In this document: positions 46,622 to 59,703 of the stretch, in pieces
Layout: each line of letters starts with the position of its first letter
Numbering within the stretch: the first letter of the stretch is position 1
Assembly (NCBI GenBank): GCA_000507305.1
Contig: DF240870.1
Location: forward strand, 34,630 to 98,629
Origin: Breviolum minutum Mf 1.05b.01
Lineage: Eukaryota > Sar > Dinophyceae > Suessiales > Symbiodiniaceae
Direction of reading: 5' to 3'
DNA: 64,000 bases
Program-made: the position numbers and the translations under genes
Notes under the pieces: generated by a model
What the model was told of the DNA's origin: nothing
What the model saw: only the letters and a program-made list of their open reading frames with translations
Database searches by the model: none

Positions 46622-46765
46622 GCACCTGATCCACCAGAGAAGTTGGCGATTGACAACAGCATTCAGTTGGGGAAGCTGAGAACTTCGGGCTTGCCGGCAA
46701 TTGGGGGAGATTGGGAAGGTGGGGAAGGATCAGAGGCATCCAGAAATTCAAATCATCTCATGTTT
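46622..46765 (+). CDS. Candidate exon, unrecognised
   Basis: An open + strand segment reads APDPPEKLAIDNSIQLGKLR then TSGLPAIGGDWEGGEGSEAS. Composition is coding-like and richer in G+C than its flanks. No domain is recognised. Upstream and downstream partners were not identified. Confidence 0.35.
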
Positions 46766-46849
46766 CATTCCTTTTCTTTGAAGACTGCAGATGTCAACCG
46801 GACAAATCCTTCCCCCAAAAATAATCAGGAGAGATAGAGTCGTAAAGTC

Positions 46850-48590
46850 GCCCAACTTCACAGATCACAGCATTTCCTGACCTTTGGGTTTTTTAAGGCT
46901 CTTGGTGGAGCTTGGAGCACTAACGAAGGTGGGCGATTTGTCTACCTTCAGTTGGAGGTTGAGAACTCCAATTTGCACACCTGACCTTTGGATACAGGGG
47001 ATGTTTCACCGGTAGTAGGGATAAAATGTACATATATGATATGATCATGTTATGTAATATCTATATCATATTGTATATCAAGGGTTTTTTGTTGAAATTG
47101 TTGAAGGACATTACAATATGCCGTACGATATTTATATATATATATATACATAAATAACATAACCACACATCATAAGGTAGATCTTGATCCATGGAATGGC
47201 AGGGAGAGCAACTTACAGCACTCGGAGAGCATTTGACGTGTCTTGGTGAAGTAATGACAATGTGTGTTGCAGGTTTGTCTAGGATAACAGCTGGTTGCTG
47301 TTTTGTTTATAAAACTATAATTATTTGTGACTTCCTGTAACTTTCCCTAGGTCTTATCTGTCGACTTAAATAAGCGTATCCTCCAAAGGTCTGTGTGGTA
47401 GACATTTGGATCATTTGAGATTGGGTCAGATAGCTTAAAGCAATTATACATGGGCTCGAGCTAGACATTTGGATGATAACATGAAGTTAAGTCGCCTCAC
47501 CTTGGGGCACGAGACCCTGAGAGATGCATTGATAGTCAAAGTGCTTCTAGATATTTTTTTGTGTCTAACAAAATGATACAACATGCCTATTGATGCATCC
47601 TTCTCTGATATTTTTGGCATGTTGAAAACAGTGACGATGACAATGATGACCATCATCCATGACCTTCAACAAGACCATGACCAGGATGGTGATGGCAGCC
47701 ACAACCCAAACAACCCAACCCTGGCTTAAGGAAGTCACCTTTACCGCCACGTTTGGCGAAGACAGTACTTTGGGCATTGGCACTCAAGGGTTGTGACGGC
47801 TTCACATGTAGCTTCACAGGTCTTGACCCAGGTTGGAAAATGAACTCATAGGTGACAGCGATGTGAGAATCATTTCATGAGATAGGAGTGCAGTCATTGT
47901 ATCTGGAATGGTGGTGAGAAAGTCTACCTTGTTTTTTGACTGGGCAAGCAAGCCTCGACCTGAGGCAATTCTCCTTGGGTGTTTGGATGATGCGTTGGGA
48001 GCTCGGATTTGTTGAGTTCAGTTCACGTGCAGAAGCATCCTGGCGCCCAGGCTTTGCGTGCTGGCAGCTGCCGGAGGTGGGAGTGACCATGAAAACATGG
48101 ATGGTACTGTAGATATTATGAAGATGTTATGTAGATCTATGTATATAGATACCATGATTTATACATATTTGTACGGTACGTATAATAATATGTAATAATA
48201 TGTGTTTAGATACGTATATGACATGATAATATGTATCATATCAAATACGAAGTCAAAGGATGAACGAGATGGAAAGGGTTACAGAGGAAGGACTTATTCT
48301 TATCCTTTTTTTTTTTCTTCTCTCTCTCTCTCTCTCTATGGCTCTCATGATGAGATATCCAGGCACTTGCGATCTGGTTCCAAGATGACTACTACCACTA
48401 CTTAGCTCAAAACACGGCGTTCAACATGAGGCTTTTTTCGAGAGCCGTGGAAAACCGCTGGAATGGACCGCGAAGAGGCCAATGTGACGAGAATGTTTGT
48501 AGATACAAAGTTGGCAGCATTCTCATAATATGATGAGTCTGCATTGGTATGAACTGGTAAATCCATTGTTAGACCTTGGAATTGCCATGC
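46850..48590. other. Non-coding stretch with AT-rich tracts
   Basis: Mostly AT-rich sequence with TATA-like dinucleotide runs at 47030-47160 and 48110-48245, and a (CT)n run at 48317-48338. A weak coding-like patch at 47940-48090 has open frames but no recognised protein. Confidence 0.5.
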
Positions 48591-48593
48591 ACA

Positions 48594-48902
48594 ATGAATT
48601 TGTTCGTTTTCTGTTTGCAACAGAGATCTATATTTGATTTGAACAAATTGGTTAGTCGGTTGTCATTTGCTGGACTTGTGTTGGACATTTCGGGCGCAGA
48701 TTTTGTTTGGGTATGTCACGAGCGATGTGTTGTGTATCTGGCTGCAATACGCGGGTCAGTGACTCCTCGACTCCCAGCTGCCTCACGGTTTGTGCCAGGC
48801 GCAACAATTGAAACGAGACTTAGCAAAGCCACACAATTCCGTGGGGAGCCCTTGAAGAACCAACAGCCAAGGGATTTTAGGGGTGGTCAGAACAACTTGT
48901 GA
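48594..48902 (+). CDS. Open frame of about 100 codons, unrecognised
   Basis: From ATG 48594 to TGA the frame reads through FDLNKLVSRLSFAGLVLDIS and continues with ADFVWVCHERCVVYLAAIRG before a basic tail. GCAACAG at 48617-48623 could instead be an acceptor starting the exon near 48624. No family is recognised. Confidence 0.3.
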   Translation: MNLFVFCLQQRSIFDLNKLVSRLSFAGLVLDISGADFVWVCHERCVVYLAAIRGSVTPRLPAASRFVPGATIETRLSKATQFRGEPLKNQQPRDFRGGQNNL

Positions 48903-51164
48903 ACTTTGGTGGTGCAGCCTAGGCGACTTTCTAAAGTTGTAATCTATTTCTTGGGGTTGGTTGATAGTTACAAAGAGAACCCGTGCCAGTCCAGACCGCG
49001 GCAGAGTTGGCTGTTGTAAGGATCATGGATGCTTGCTGAATGCCGTCACAGGCTACACGGATGCCAACAACCAGTAGCTGGATTGCAGGAAGACAAAGAG
49101 GAATGAGCAGGGTGCAAGACATTAGGTCTTTCAAGAGCGGGGTACATCAAGATGGATTGGAATTCCTTTCTCTTGCTAAAGATTGATGATTTGGACATGA
49201 AAGCCTTTGGATGACCTTGCGTGATTTCAGTGACAATCTGGGACATCTAAAACCTTACAGTGATTCATCCTTTCCCCAGGCCTCATTGTCTAGTCTGATT
49301 TGACATCAAGTCATAATTTTGCTCCCAAATCCAAATCATCTCACGAATCTCAAGATCTTCACCACAGATTCCATCCCCTTGTGAGCTCGAGGCAATCTTT
49401 TTGCGACAAATGGCAGCTGAACCAGGCAAAGAAAGCTGGTTTCTTAAGATCAAGTTGGGGGTGATGGCTATATAACAGATGAATAGATGAGTTCTCCTCA
49501 GAAACATCCTGTGCTTTCCATCAAAAACTGAGGAACCAACAAATCCAACGATTTCCCCCCAGTCAAGATCAGTTGAGCCAGGCTACCATGCGCTTGATTC
49601 GAGATCAACAGAATCGCCTTTATACAGAGTTGTGACCCCAGGCTTCAATCACATTTCATTCTGCTGAATGTCAATGTCATAGGAAACAAAGAACCCGGTG
49701 CCTCCTTGGCTTTCCTGCAAATGACCGTAGATTCAAACAGTTATACCGATACCAAGATCTTGGATTGATTGGTTTGCTCAGCTGAGATGCCTGCAAATGA
49801 CATGATTCATGACAGTTCATGACCTAGTGTCATCCATGACAAGCCAAGAGACGAACTGCACTGGACTGTTCGATTTAGCATCCCCTTTTCGGAAGTGTGT
49901 CAACTCCACGTCTTTGACCCATCCACAGTCTCCACCCATCATTTGGGGATGTTGCGATGGGGATTAGGTGCCAAGAGAACAAGACGGATTCCTTTGCAAA
50001 TCGAAATCGTGGGAACTTCCAACTGCTCACGGTGCCTTGGACTAAAGCAGGGTGAATTCCAATCTTTAGGTTCTTCGTTGCGTTGAGACAATCCCATGAT
50101 ATCCCCCGTTGGAGGTGTTCTATCTTCACCTTCAAGGGATCTAATGGGTCTCCAACTTTGGGATGGCTTGGTGACATTTGGCGACACGAGGCCGTGCTGT
50201 GTGCTGGCATTTTTCCAAACATTGCCCGAAGAAGAGGAGGTGCTTCCCGGTTCGTGTATCCCCTATACTCATTCTTTGATTCGAGAAATCGGTTGAGAAA
50301 CCAGCACAAGTTATATTGCACTTTACACTTTACATGACTTTGCAATCACTACCATGAGCCTTGAATCAACGTGAATCAACATAAACTTGCAGAAATTTGG
50401 GTCAGAGATGTGGTGATGCAGTTTGTGTTTCTCAAATTTGAATTTTTGAGGTTCGGATTTCTACGAAGCTCAGAATGGAAAAGTGGAGGCAAGACTCAAG
50501 ACCGAAGGAAGCTTCCATGCCATGACATGAGTTCTTTTCGGCCTTTTCAAAATCCATGGTCTCAAGTTGCAGTATGACCCTATGATACTCGACTATACTG
50601 AAAATTGGTGTGTCTCAAAATGACAAGCCCTACTGTGGTTTCCTTCTTCAATCTGTCATGTCCAAGGCATTTTTCTTGTGAGATTCCCTTGATTTCGAGA
50701 CAACTTTCCCTTTAGACGAATGTGGTGAGCCTTGGTTCCATGTAGGCTCGCCTACATGGGAGTTCAGCTTACATGCCGGAGAAACCAGATGAGTGGGTTT
50801 TCTTCCAAGAGCTCTCTCAGGTGGAGAATTGGGGACAGAAAACTGAGGTGGAAAATGTACATGTTTGATTATTCTGTTGTTGAACTTGTTGAAGACTTTT
50901 GAAGAGGTCTTCAAATTTGCTTGTATGGGGAAAAAGCATCCTAGAGAGATATGGACTATTATGGATATCTTAAGATGAAATTGTCACATCTCCATGATTC
51001 AATCGAAATGACGGTCCATCTTCTTAGGACGATGCTTTAAACGGTGAAACAAATCAAAACCTAGAGGGAAAAACATGGATCTGCCGTGGTCCATTGATCC
51101 ACCATTTGATCATTTCATCATGGATACAGGATCAACACTTGAAACAACTTTCCACATTGGAAAC

Positions 51165-51221
51165 AAAACCCTAAACCCTAAACCCTAAAACCCTAAACCC
51201 TAAAACCCAAAACCCTAAACC
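51165..51221. repeat. Interstitial CCCTAAA telomere-type tract
   Basis: About seven units of AAACCCT occur, with three one-base length variants (CCCTAAAA, CCCAAAA). The TTTAGGG unit is the Arabidopsis-type telomere repeat also used by dinoflagellates. The tract is flanked on both sides by copies of GATCCA(C/T)CAT and TGATCCATTGATC words, so it is internal and not a chromosome end in this window. Confidence 0.9.
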
Positions 51222-51398
51222 GATCCACCATGATCCATTGATCATCCACCCAGATGGAGAGCACCTACCGATTAAAGCTGGTCAGTCCTGTGATGCCAAT
51301 GCAGCTCCCTGGCGGATAGCTCGCTCGTTGGATCGTTGGTTGTTTTTTTTAAATTCTGCTGAGGGTTTGTTGGGACACACACACACACAAAACTGTCG

Positions 51399-51486
<88 letters not shown>
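51399..51486. repeat. (ATG)n microsatellite
   Basis: About twenty-nine nearly perfect ATG/GAT units give poly-Asp, poly-Met, poly-His and poly-Ile frames on both strands, all artefacts. A (CA)n run sits just upstream at 51376-51389. Confidence 0.97.
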
Positions 51487-51487
<1 letters not shown>

Positions 51488-53694
51488 ACAATGATGATTA
51501 CAATGATGACCATGATCTTTCTTTGGTTCCACTTTTGCCATATGCACTCAGGGGTCCATCCACAGTCGATTCTGTTTATTGATAAAAGTTTCGAGCAGGA
51601 ATCAGAAACCAAGGCTACCGGGTGTGTGATGTCGGTTGCCAATTCATTCTAAGTTCTAAGGATGCTGTTGTTGGGTGGACAAGGGCCTTTGCAAAAGGAA
51701 AACAACTCTGGAAAGGCCCAGCAAGGGAAGTCTGGGATGTAAGGATTTGGAGATGGCAGTGATTGGCCAAATAGGCACTAGCTGAGATTTACTTGTAAAG
51801 TAGGGTCCCGGGGTCGCAGAGGTTACGTTGGTCACGGTTCTCTAGAATCATTGTCTCTAGATTGACCCTTTTGGAAATTGATCCTCAGTCCCATAAGGAT
51901 ATTTAAATCCAACATAGGCTGGGGGCATTCTATATCGCTTGAAGTTTGGATAGATACAGCTAGAGTGCCATCAAAGATAATTCAGATAAGGCCGATACTG
52001 TATGTTTTTCATCAACTCCTAGACAGGTCTAATTACCAACACAAAAGATGCTTCCAGTAAGATGTTGACCAGGGCAACGGGAAGGGAGGCGTTACCGTGC
52101 GGGTTCCCAGCTGCAGAATCGAGAGGTTGAATCTTTTTTCACCGTGAAAAAGTTCTGAATGACTATCCAGTGTCAGTTTATGAATACAGACTCATCCTGA
52201 GTCAAGAATCTGCTTTTCTATTCACTTCTGACTTCAGACATCTCAGACAGCTGAAGTTGAACATATGGGTGCAAGATAGGCATTTTCCTATTTCTTTGGT
52301 GATGGGTTGAGACCTCCACTACGATCCACTGTGTGTGTTTGGAAGGTCTCGATGCTTGAAGGTTGGGTGAAATTTCGCTGCGATGATGCCACCGCGGACC
52401 AGGCTGAGTCCGAAGATGGGAATTGAAATCAATGATGGGTACTGTACGTCCTGGATAGGTAAGGAGGTAAGGCAGTTTATAGAAAGTCTATAACTCTATA
52501 AGTGTCTTTTTCAAGGAAACACCCAGTTAAATTGTGTACTTGACATTTCTGAAACTCAACTTCTTCTACAATAATACCATTTACTGTATACTCATTGATG
52601 CAAATCCAAGACTAAGAAACATCCAGAAAGGAAATACCCAGTAGCGGCATGTGCTCCAGGTTCATCGAGGTGAGGTAGCAATCTTGTAGCTGGAGTATTT
52701 TTTGGAGTGCTACACTGGAGATATGTTTTAGGGGGGTCGAAGATGGTTGAAGGGCATTTTTTTTCACATCTGGTACCACTGGCATCCAAGTTTCCAAGCC
52801 ACCTTGTCGAAGTCCTTTAGGTGCAAAAGGTTCGGAACTCCTTGCAAACTGCCTTCCAGTCCTTTTGTTTGGAGACTCAATGTGAAGCAGACATGATGCC
52901 AACAGCTGGGTGGCGTTCGGAATTTTTGGTCTGAAAGGGTTGTATGCAGTAAGATGAGTTGGAATTGAACAGTTGATTTTACATTTTCGTTATGAAGCGG
53001 ACCCCATAGCCATAGGAAATCACGCACTTCACAAATTAGCCGCTAGCACAAGTACATACAACTAATTTCAGCCAAAAAGGTGAAATGCAGTTTGAATTTT
53101 GTGCTCGCACCACGCTAGCTTCGCGCTAGCAGAAACTGAATCTAGAGCCACCTGCCCACATGGCGTGTAAAGATCAACGCCAGCCGGCCAACAAGCAATG
53201 AACTTTGTCAAGTCACCAAGACACGAGCGAGACAAGCGAGAAGATATCATCTCTCGCAGCAGTGACAGCACTACTGCGCCTGCCACACAAAATATACTTT
53301 ATCCTAGATTTTGCTAAAATGAAGGTATGGTAGGCCCACAAGATACTTATGAAGCGGGCCCCATTGGAAATGGGTAATATGACTGAACTCAGGAACCAAC
53401 ATTTTGACAACCAGCCAGCTGTCATTGTAGGAAATGGGGGTGTGTTTTGTGGCACATGTCTGGAGAAAGTGAGTTTTCATAGGTGGTTGGCAAGTGAGCT
53501 TAGACTTCTTTTTGCTATGGAAATGACCTAGAATATAATCTAATCTTCCCAGAAATGAGCACTTGTCAAACTTCAATATTATAGTTGGTCAATTCTCATT
53601 CATCTCTATGGTGTATCCAATGATTTTGAGGCCGAAACAACACCTCGCAAAGGCCGCTTGTTTTGAATCGCATGATCCCGAGGCGCTAGTCCAG

Positions 53695-54005
53695 ATCAGA
53701 TTCCCAATGCGGCGACTTTGCAAATGCTGGATCAGGCATGGGTAAGAAATCCTACAAAATCGGCAGGGGTTTTGAAATCCTGAGCCCCTTGGGCAGGAGC
53801 CAAGCATCTTACTTTGTTTGAATTCTTTTGAGTTATATTAGCCATAATTACTGATTGATTTTACTCATGTAAGGGACCCGATGTCATGAGACTAGCAGAT
53901 TTGCGTCCAGCCCGTGTTTGCCAAACCTGCCAGGCAGTACCCTTATTGAGCGATGCTAGCATTTTGTCTGCAAGGGATAAGAAGGAGCATGTTTTGACCG
54001 GATGA
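53695..54005 (+). CDS. Two candidate exons, frame unresolved, end of an unrecognised gene
   Basis: 53695-53740 lies between CCAG and GTAAGA and can read QIPNAATLQMLDQAW. 53897-54005 follows CTAG and is open in three frames, two of which give attractive ends: QICVQPVFAKPARQYPY then stop at about 53949, or ADLRPARVCQTCQAVPLLSD closing at TGA 54003-54005. The first matches in phase with the upstream exon; the second has a CxxC pair. I cannot decide which is real. Confidence 0.35.
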
Positions 54006-55130
54006 GGCATTTTATGGGCTATAGCTATAGGTGCAATCGTATGTAATTACAGTTGCAACCGAGAGATGAGTGTTTACTGATACTGGGTTTGCTTTTATAC
54101 TTCAAGCAGATGGTATGATGCCTTGTTGGGGAATTCCATCTCCCAAATTGCTTCCAACTCTCATGGGAATAGAATTGCACATTGAGCCCTAACATATGCT
54201 GGTGATTGCACAAACTTTCTGCACTTCCAGTTTGCAATCAGTGATCTAGCTGACTTTTGCAATGATTCATTAGAGGTTTTGTGTGAAAATTGTGCCGCAC
54301 CCCGTGACCTTTCCTTGCACCTAGGCACTGGTGGCGTCCAGAGCTGAAGATTCATATTTGAACGGGGAAGATGATTAGAGATTTATATAGGTAGGTTAAC
54401 TTTCACCTACTTTCACGATATAGAAAAAACCATGAAAGAGCCATTCCAGCTTGAATATAGAGTGAGTTTAGTGTGTTTTGGTTTGATTGTCCCTGACTTC
54501 CCCCAAACACCAAGGGTGTGAAACGTGCAGCCTCGTGGCCAGCAGTTTGGGGGCCCACCCTGTGTTGGTTGGCCGAGGTTTCCAGCCTGTGACACGCATA
54601 CATGTCCATACATGCCAGATCCCTGCATTCAGCGAGAAGAGGATAGGATATGAATGGATAATATGATCATATGATATATGTATATTATATCTGATATAAT
54701 ATGATATCGTTAATATAAGTATTAGTAATATATAGCTAAAGACTATTTGTATATTAGTGATATTGGTATGCCAATCGCCCTATTGTCATTTCTCATGTGA
54801 TGAATCGTGCCATCCTTTTCTATGGTGAGCCCCATAAGTCTCAGGAAGATCGTGGTGGTCCTGTCCAACGAACCTATCCAGGCAGGGAGTACAAACAAAT
54901 CATCTCAAGAAATCTGACAGATTGCTACTTGCGTGGTCACAAAACAGTCATCATAAAAGACTATATTTCAATTGAGACCACCCTGCTTAGGCTGGGAATG
55001 TTTGAGTAGACCAAGTTGTATTTTGCCCACTTTCGGCGTCATTGATCACTTGTGGGGTATTCTATAGTGATCCTTGGAATCTCCAAAAGAATGCAACTAT
55101 GTCATGTACTGTAGATTCATTCTTTTACAC
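54006..55130. other. Interval without a supported gene
   Basis: AT-rich sequence including an ATAT/GATA tract at about 54650-54770. An open frame at 54797-55009 has no recognised features. Confidence 0.5.
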
Positions 55131-55144
55131 AGTGCAATGCACAA

Positions 55145-57319
55145 GTATTTGTGATCTTCGACTTCGTGGACATGACCTTCAACAACCCTGTTGAAGCATC
55201 CTGATCTGTCGCATGGAAAAGAGATCTTTGAGATCTATTTCGGGTGGCCAACAGGTAAAATCAGGGATTGGGGCATTGATAAGTCGTTTCAAGTTTTCAG
55301 ACTTCGTAGCCCAACTTTCTGGATCACTCGTTGCCTCAGCACTGCCATCTCTGAAGGCAAAGGCTCCTGGAAAGGCCACGTGGAAGTGATTGGGAGTTTT
55401 TTTTTGCAGTCAAATCATCATGGGCGTCATAGGATGTCACAGGGGAGTCGAAGGGCACTTCTATTTGTTGCCTCTAATATTTTTGGCCGTTCGCAGATTT
55501 CTGAAAAGTTGGTCATGTGGTATGAACTTACCAGCTTTACTAGAAAAGGAAGCTTTCAACTCCTGCCCTTAGGGCAACCCCTAGACCCGTCCCAAGTTTG
55601 TGAGGCAATGGCTTCAAAGGAGGTGCGGCATTTTGGGTTTTGGGAAGTTGTGTTGTGTTGCAAAAGCTTGAAAAACCTCCAGAACTTCTGATGAACCTCC
55701 CGGATCATCACTGGATGATACTCTCAGGCTGGAAAGGAGGCAAAGGCAAAGGCAAATGGTGAGGTTGCTGGAAGGCTGGATCCTAAGCTTTTGTATCAAT
55801 TTGTGCTGGAAATGTCTTCCCCCCGTGGCACCTGAAAATGGAAAACTGAGGTTGAAAGAGTGATGCGAAAGATATCGAAAGATGCCTGGATGGCACTGGC
55901 CCTGCTCCAAAGATGAGCCCCCACTACAGCCCGCACATCAAAAGCCAATGCGTTGACCCCGCAGTGAGAAAAATCCCGGTTGTGAAGAGCGAATTCTGTG
56001 GGATTTTTGGTAGGTAACCTGATGGAACCACGAAAAGCATTGTCACAAATGAATGAAGAACAGGACGTAAAAAGAAATCCTCTTCAATGAAGTGTCTAGA
56101 CTACAGAGGAGCAGTGGAAGGCATTTCTTCTTCGAACAAGAACACTGCCTGAATACATCTTCGGTTTTGAAAGTGTTTTTGCTGTGTTGTTGCCTAGTCT
56201 TTGATCAGTGTGGGATTGCATCCTAGATTCAAGTTGAACCACTTGGTGCAACACTTTCGGCTTACCACGGTCCCAACACTGCCCGGTGAGTTAAGAATCC
56301 AAGAAATTGTGAATTCAACCAAAAACTGATACTGATACTTGATCCACAACGGGAAAGAAAGCATTTCACGCAGTTTCAGATGGCAATAGACCTACATAGA
56401 CTTAACATGCAGAATCTAACTTCGAAGCAACCAGCTATATAATTTCAATTGTGTGGAAGCATTATAGGAGTTTGAGCGCTGATAAGATCAATCAACCCCA
56501 TCAACCGCCTTCCTTTGGCAGAATCAGAAGACTTCCCTATCATGGCAGAGGATGAAGCTCCCCCTGTGGAAGCTGCAGAGGCGTGGGAGGGGGCTTGCAG
56601 GGACAACAAGCTTAGATTGCCATGGCCAGCCCAAGTGGGGTTAGAATCAGTGGGAAGTTGTATACGGGTCGGGAGCTTGGGGGATGCTCTAATCTGGAAA
56701 TGCTTTAAACTTTCGGTGGCAGCGGTGGAAGGCAATTCTGTGAAAGCATGCAGACCAGCAGACCCTGCCATTGTTTTGTCACTATTTCGTTGCTAGTTAC
56801 TTGCTGGTGCCGCACTATCCTGAAAAGCAACTGTCACTAATCTCCAGTTGTTAAGCCCTCCCCCCCCTGAACCACTGTGCAGCAGAGCACAATGGTGTGC
56901 CTCGGATTGAGATTCTCTTCCCGAGCATCAGGAATTTCTGTACATGGCACCACTGCATCTCTCAATTACTAGGGCAACTCCCACCTTTTGAAACATAATT
57001 TGCCACTGAGTGAGATTTAATTTTACATAGATTTGCATGATTTACTCTATTGTTGGAAGTAGCAAAAAACATTGGACATTTACACCAGAAATCTATGGTA
57101 TTTGAGGTCATCATGTGGAAAAAAAAACATGCAAAAACAAGGACCATTAGTCCGAGCTCAAATGAGCTTCCAACTCAAAGACCCTTCGCAATTGCCAGGA
57201 GAGTGGAGATCAGGTTCCTGAGGCAACGTGCAAACGGGGGAATCATGTGTTGGCAATTTGGAAGCTGGCACTACGTTCATGATATCCTCAGGATGATAAT
57301 GATGAGGAGGAGGATGATT

Positions 57320-57358
<39 letters not shown>

Positions 57359-57377
57359 GTGATGGTGATGGTGATGG

Positions 57378-57459
<82 letters not shown>

Positions 57460-58070
57460 GGTGGTGGTGGTGGTGGTGGTGGTGGTGGTGGTGGTGGTGG
57501 TGGTGAATGATGAGGATGACGAGACATTCTTTTATAGTCGAGGAGAGTGAGTGTGGTGGGAGCATTTCTTCGTGCTCATCATTGAATCCCCTTGACACTC
57601 AATCAGCTTGCATCTGCAGACTGACTTAGCCAGTCAATGTTGTCAATGGATGGGACAGGAAGTGCCTTGAGCTGTAAGTTGCAGCCCGACGTGGCCAGGA
57701 TCTATCTTTGCTCTACTTTTTTGGCCGGGAGGACTTATGCGATTGCAGTATCACGTTGCCACCCTCTGGTGCTCTACCATCGCAAGAGGTCAAATGTCAT
57801 CGTTTAGCCCTTTGCTTCTAATCTGCATCTGGAGTCAACTGCTCGTTTTCAGCTATCTAAAATTGGTAGCCAAGGGTTAAAAGAAAGGCATTGCCTTCAT
57901 AAACTCAAAACGTTGATGAGGTAAAGTTGATTCCAATGTCACATCTCCAGAGCCCCTGGGACCCAGGCTCTACATGTGGTTATTGCTTCAAGAAATTCCT
58001 GGGACCTGATGCGCCCAGTGCCTTGGAGTTGCCAGAGCTCCCTGGCAGAGTTGGCTTGCAAGCTGCTTAG
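55145..58070 (+). CDS. Cluster of candidate exons of one unrecognised gene
   Basis: In order on the + strand: 55149-55191 (VIFDFVDMTFNNPVE), 55300-55388 (AQLSGSLVASALPSLKAKAP), 56235-56281 (LNHLVQHFRLTTVPTLP), 56521-56602 (ESEDFPIMAEDEAPPVEAAE), 56888-56940 (HNGVPRIEILFPSIRN), 57184-57275 (NCQESGDQVPEATCKRGNHV), 57699-57788 (DLSLLYFFGREDLCDCSITL, bounded by CCAG and GTCAAA) and 57966-58070 (possible end CFKKFLGPDAPSALELPELP, TAG 58068-58070). Each has coding-like composition and most follow an AG. Phases are not fully consistent, notably into the last exon, where a second frame is also open. No domain is recognised. Confidence 0.4.
57292..57506. repeat. Long (ATG)n-(GGT)n microsatellite
   Basis: ATG units alternate with a short GATGGT block and then switch to about twenty-five GGT units, over 210 bases in total. 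The long poly-His minus-strand frame and the poly-Met/poly-Val + frame are artefacts. Confidence 0.97.
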
Positions 58071-58309
58071 TTGGCTCACTCTTTTCTTCTACTTCTGCAA
58101 AGACTGTGGAAGAGGATGCCGAAAAAAACTTGAGAAAAACATATTTTGTCGACTTGAAATGGAGAAAAGAAACAATGCCACAACAAAAACATGTTGAATT
58201 TATGTGTGACTACGTAGATCCATGTAGCGCGCTGCCCCTTGGATTTTGCTGTTTTGCTGGGTTTTTCCATCTAAAAAGATGTTCACTCCATGAAGTGGGC
58301 CACCCAGGT

Positions 58310-58500
58310 TGCCAGATGATGCAGAGTTGCGGAGGCAAATCCCATTGCAGTCCCTCTTTCAGCTGGTGCCTGGGTGGAGAAGTGGTGAAGATAAGTCAAG
58401 GGGATTGGGAGGTGCAGAAGTTGACAAACCATTGGTGTGGGATAAATCACGGGAGGATTGGTTGCAGATGGCAGAGTTGAATCCTTCTCTTCCCCGTTCT
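58310..58500 (+). CDS. Candidate exon, unrecognised
   Basis: After a CCCAG the + strand reads LPDDAELRRQIPLQSLFQLV then PGWRSGEDKSRG and DKSREDWLQMAELNPS. Composition and acceptor are good, and no domain is recognised. Another + frame overlapping it (58106-58480) is also open, so the frame is not certain. Confidence 0.35.
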
Positions 58501-58998
58501 CAGTCGCTCTCTCTCTCTCACTCATATTTCTGGGTTAGTTTATGCGAATAGTTTGATTCCATGAGAGCCATGGCCACATCGGATAAGAGATAGTAGGCAT
58601 CAAAACAACAGGATTTATGGGGCTAGGGTGGCTTGCAGGGCGTTCAAAGGAAGTACCGTAAACACCAATTAAAGCCAGAGGTTGGCTTAAGTCTGAGAGC
58701 TGGAGAGACCCCATTCAGTTGTTGAAGGTGATTCACTGCGACCAACCCTTCTTGTGTCAGAGTGTCAAGGGGGACACCAGCTGATGAATCCTCGCAAGAA
58801 ATGAGATTTTTAGGCTCCCGAATTTGGCATGTTGCTGTCGCCTATACTTTCCTAAGGTGTTGCGCTTTGCTTATGCGGGACAGAAGTGGGAAGCCTTGGA
58901 ATCTTTGGCCACTTGGATGGGATGATTCAACTTTGCCAGCAGTGGAATTCAAATGACTGTCAAAACATTTCTCTGACACTTCTCAATGTCATTCTTTA

Positions 58999-59100
58999 AC
59001 TAGGTGGTGGTTTCAAACATTTTTTATTTTCACCCTTACTTGGGGTTTCATGATCCAATTTGACTAATACTTTTCAAATGGGTTGAAACCACCAACTAGT
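58999..59100. mobile_element. MITE-like element with 18-bp terminal inverted repeats, plus a decayed relative at 59405-59480
   Basis: The left end ACTAGGTGGTGGTTTCAA and the right end TTGAAACCACCAACTAGT are inverted copies with one mismatch, 102 bp apart overall. The interior has TTTTCACCCTTACTTGGGGT then TTCATGATCCAATT. The same interior words (TTTTCACCCT, CTTGGGGTTTCATGATCCAA) and a GGTTGGTGGTTG end occur again at 59405-59480, a truncated second copy. No coding capacity. Confidence 0.75.
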
Positions 59101-59703
59101 TACAACAAAATCCTGTGGATTTGGTTCTAGGATCTTCTACCCATAATGAATTGCCAATTTCCATCGACTGAGGTGACGCCTGAATCTTGTGTGGGGCTTT
59201 ATGCCTTGGCACCTTCGATGATTGGGTGGTGGGTGATGATGAAGTAGTTGGAAAAAAACTTTGACCTCATTGTTCTTCCTCAAAATGGTTAATCAATAAG
59301 TTGTTTTTTGTTTTTGTTTCCCTTTTTTTCAAAATGAAAAAAGAGATTCCTCCAGAATTTTATTTTTTCAAGAAAAAAAGAAAAAGGGCTAAACCATGAT
59401 AACTTGCTGGGTGGTTGGTGGTTGCAAAGATATTTTTGTCATTTTCACCCTGAAACTTGGGGTTTCATGATCCAATTGGAGCCGACGAGGTAAAAGAGAG
59501 GTCCTGATACTTTTGCCAAAATGGAGCAGAGAACCAAACCCAGTACTACAACACTATTCATACTAGATATATCGGCAAAGTGTCTTATGTCTTTTTGTTT
59601 CTTTTTCTTGTTTTAAAGTACATGAAGTGTTAAACAAAACATGTTTAAACATGGGTATAACTATAACAATGATACAATCATATCGCATAATCGCATACAA
59701 CAC

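Larger units (their letters stand above)
48910..53690. other. Long interval with little coding signal
   Basis: Only short ambiguous frames occur, for example 50083-50337 and 50096-50296 overlapping in two frames. Recognisable items are the telomere-type tract at 51165 and the ATG microsatellite at 51399. The rest is AT-rich intron-like or intergenic sequence. Confidence 0.5.

Noticed and set aside
57050..57598. Long open frames on both strands with poly-His or poly-Met/poly-Val
   Set aside because: They read through the ATG/GGT microsatellite. Only the short 57184-57275 segment in another frame looks coding.
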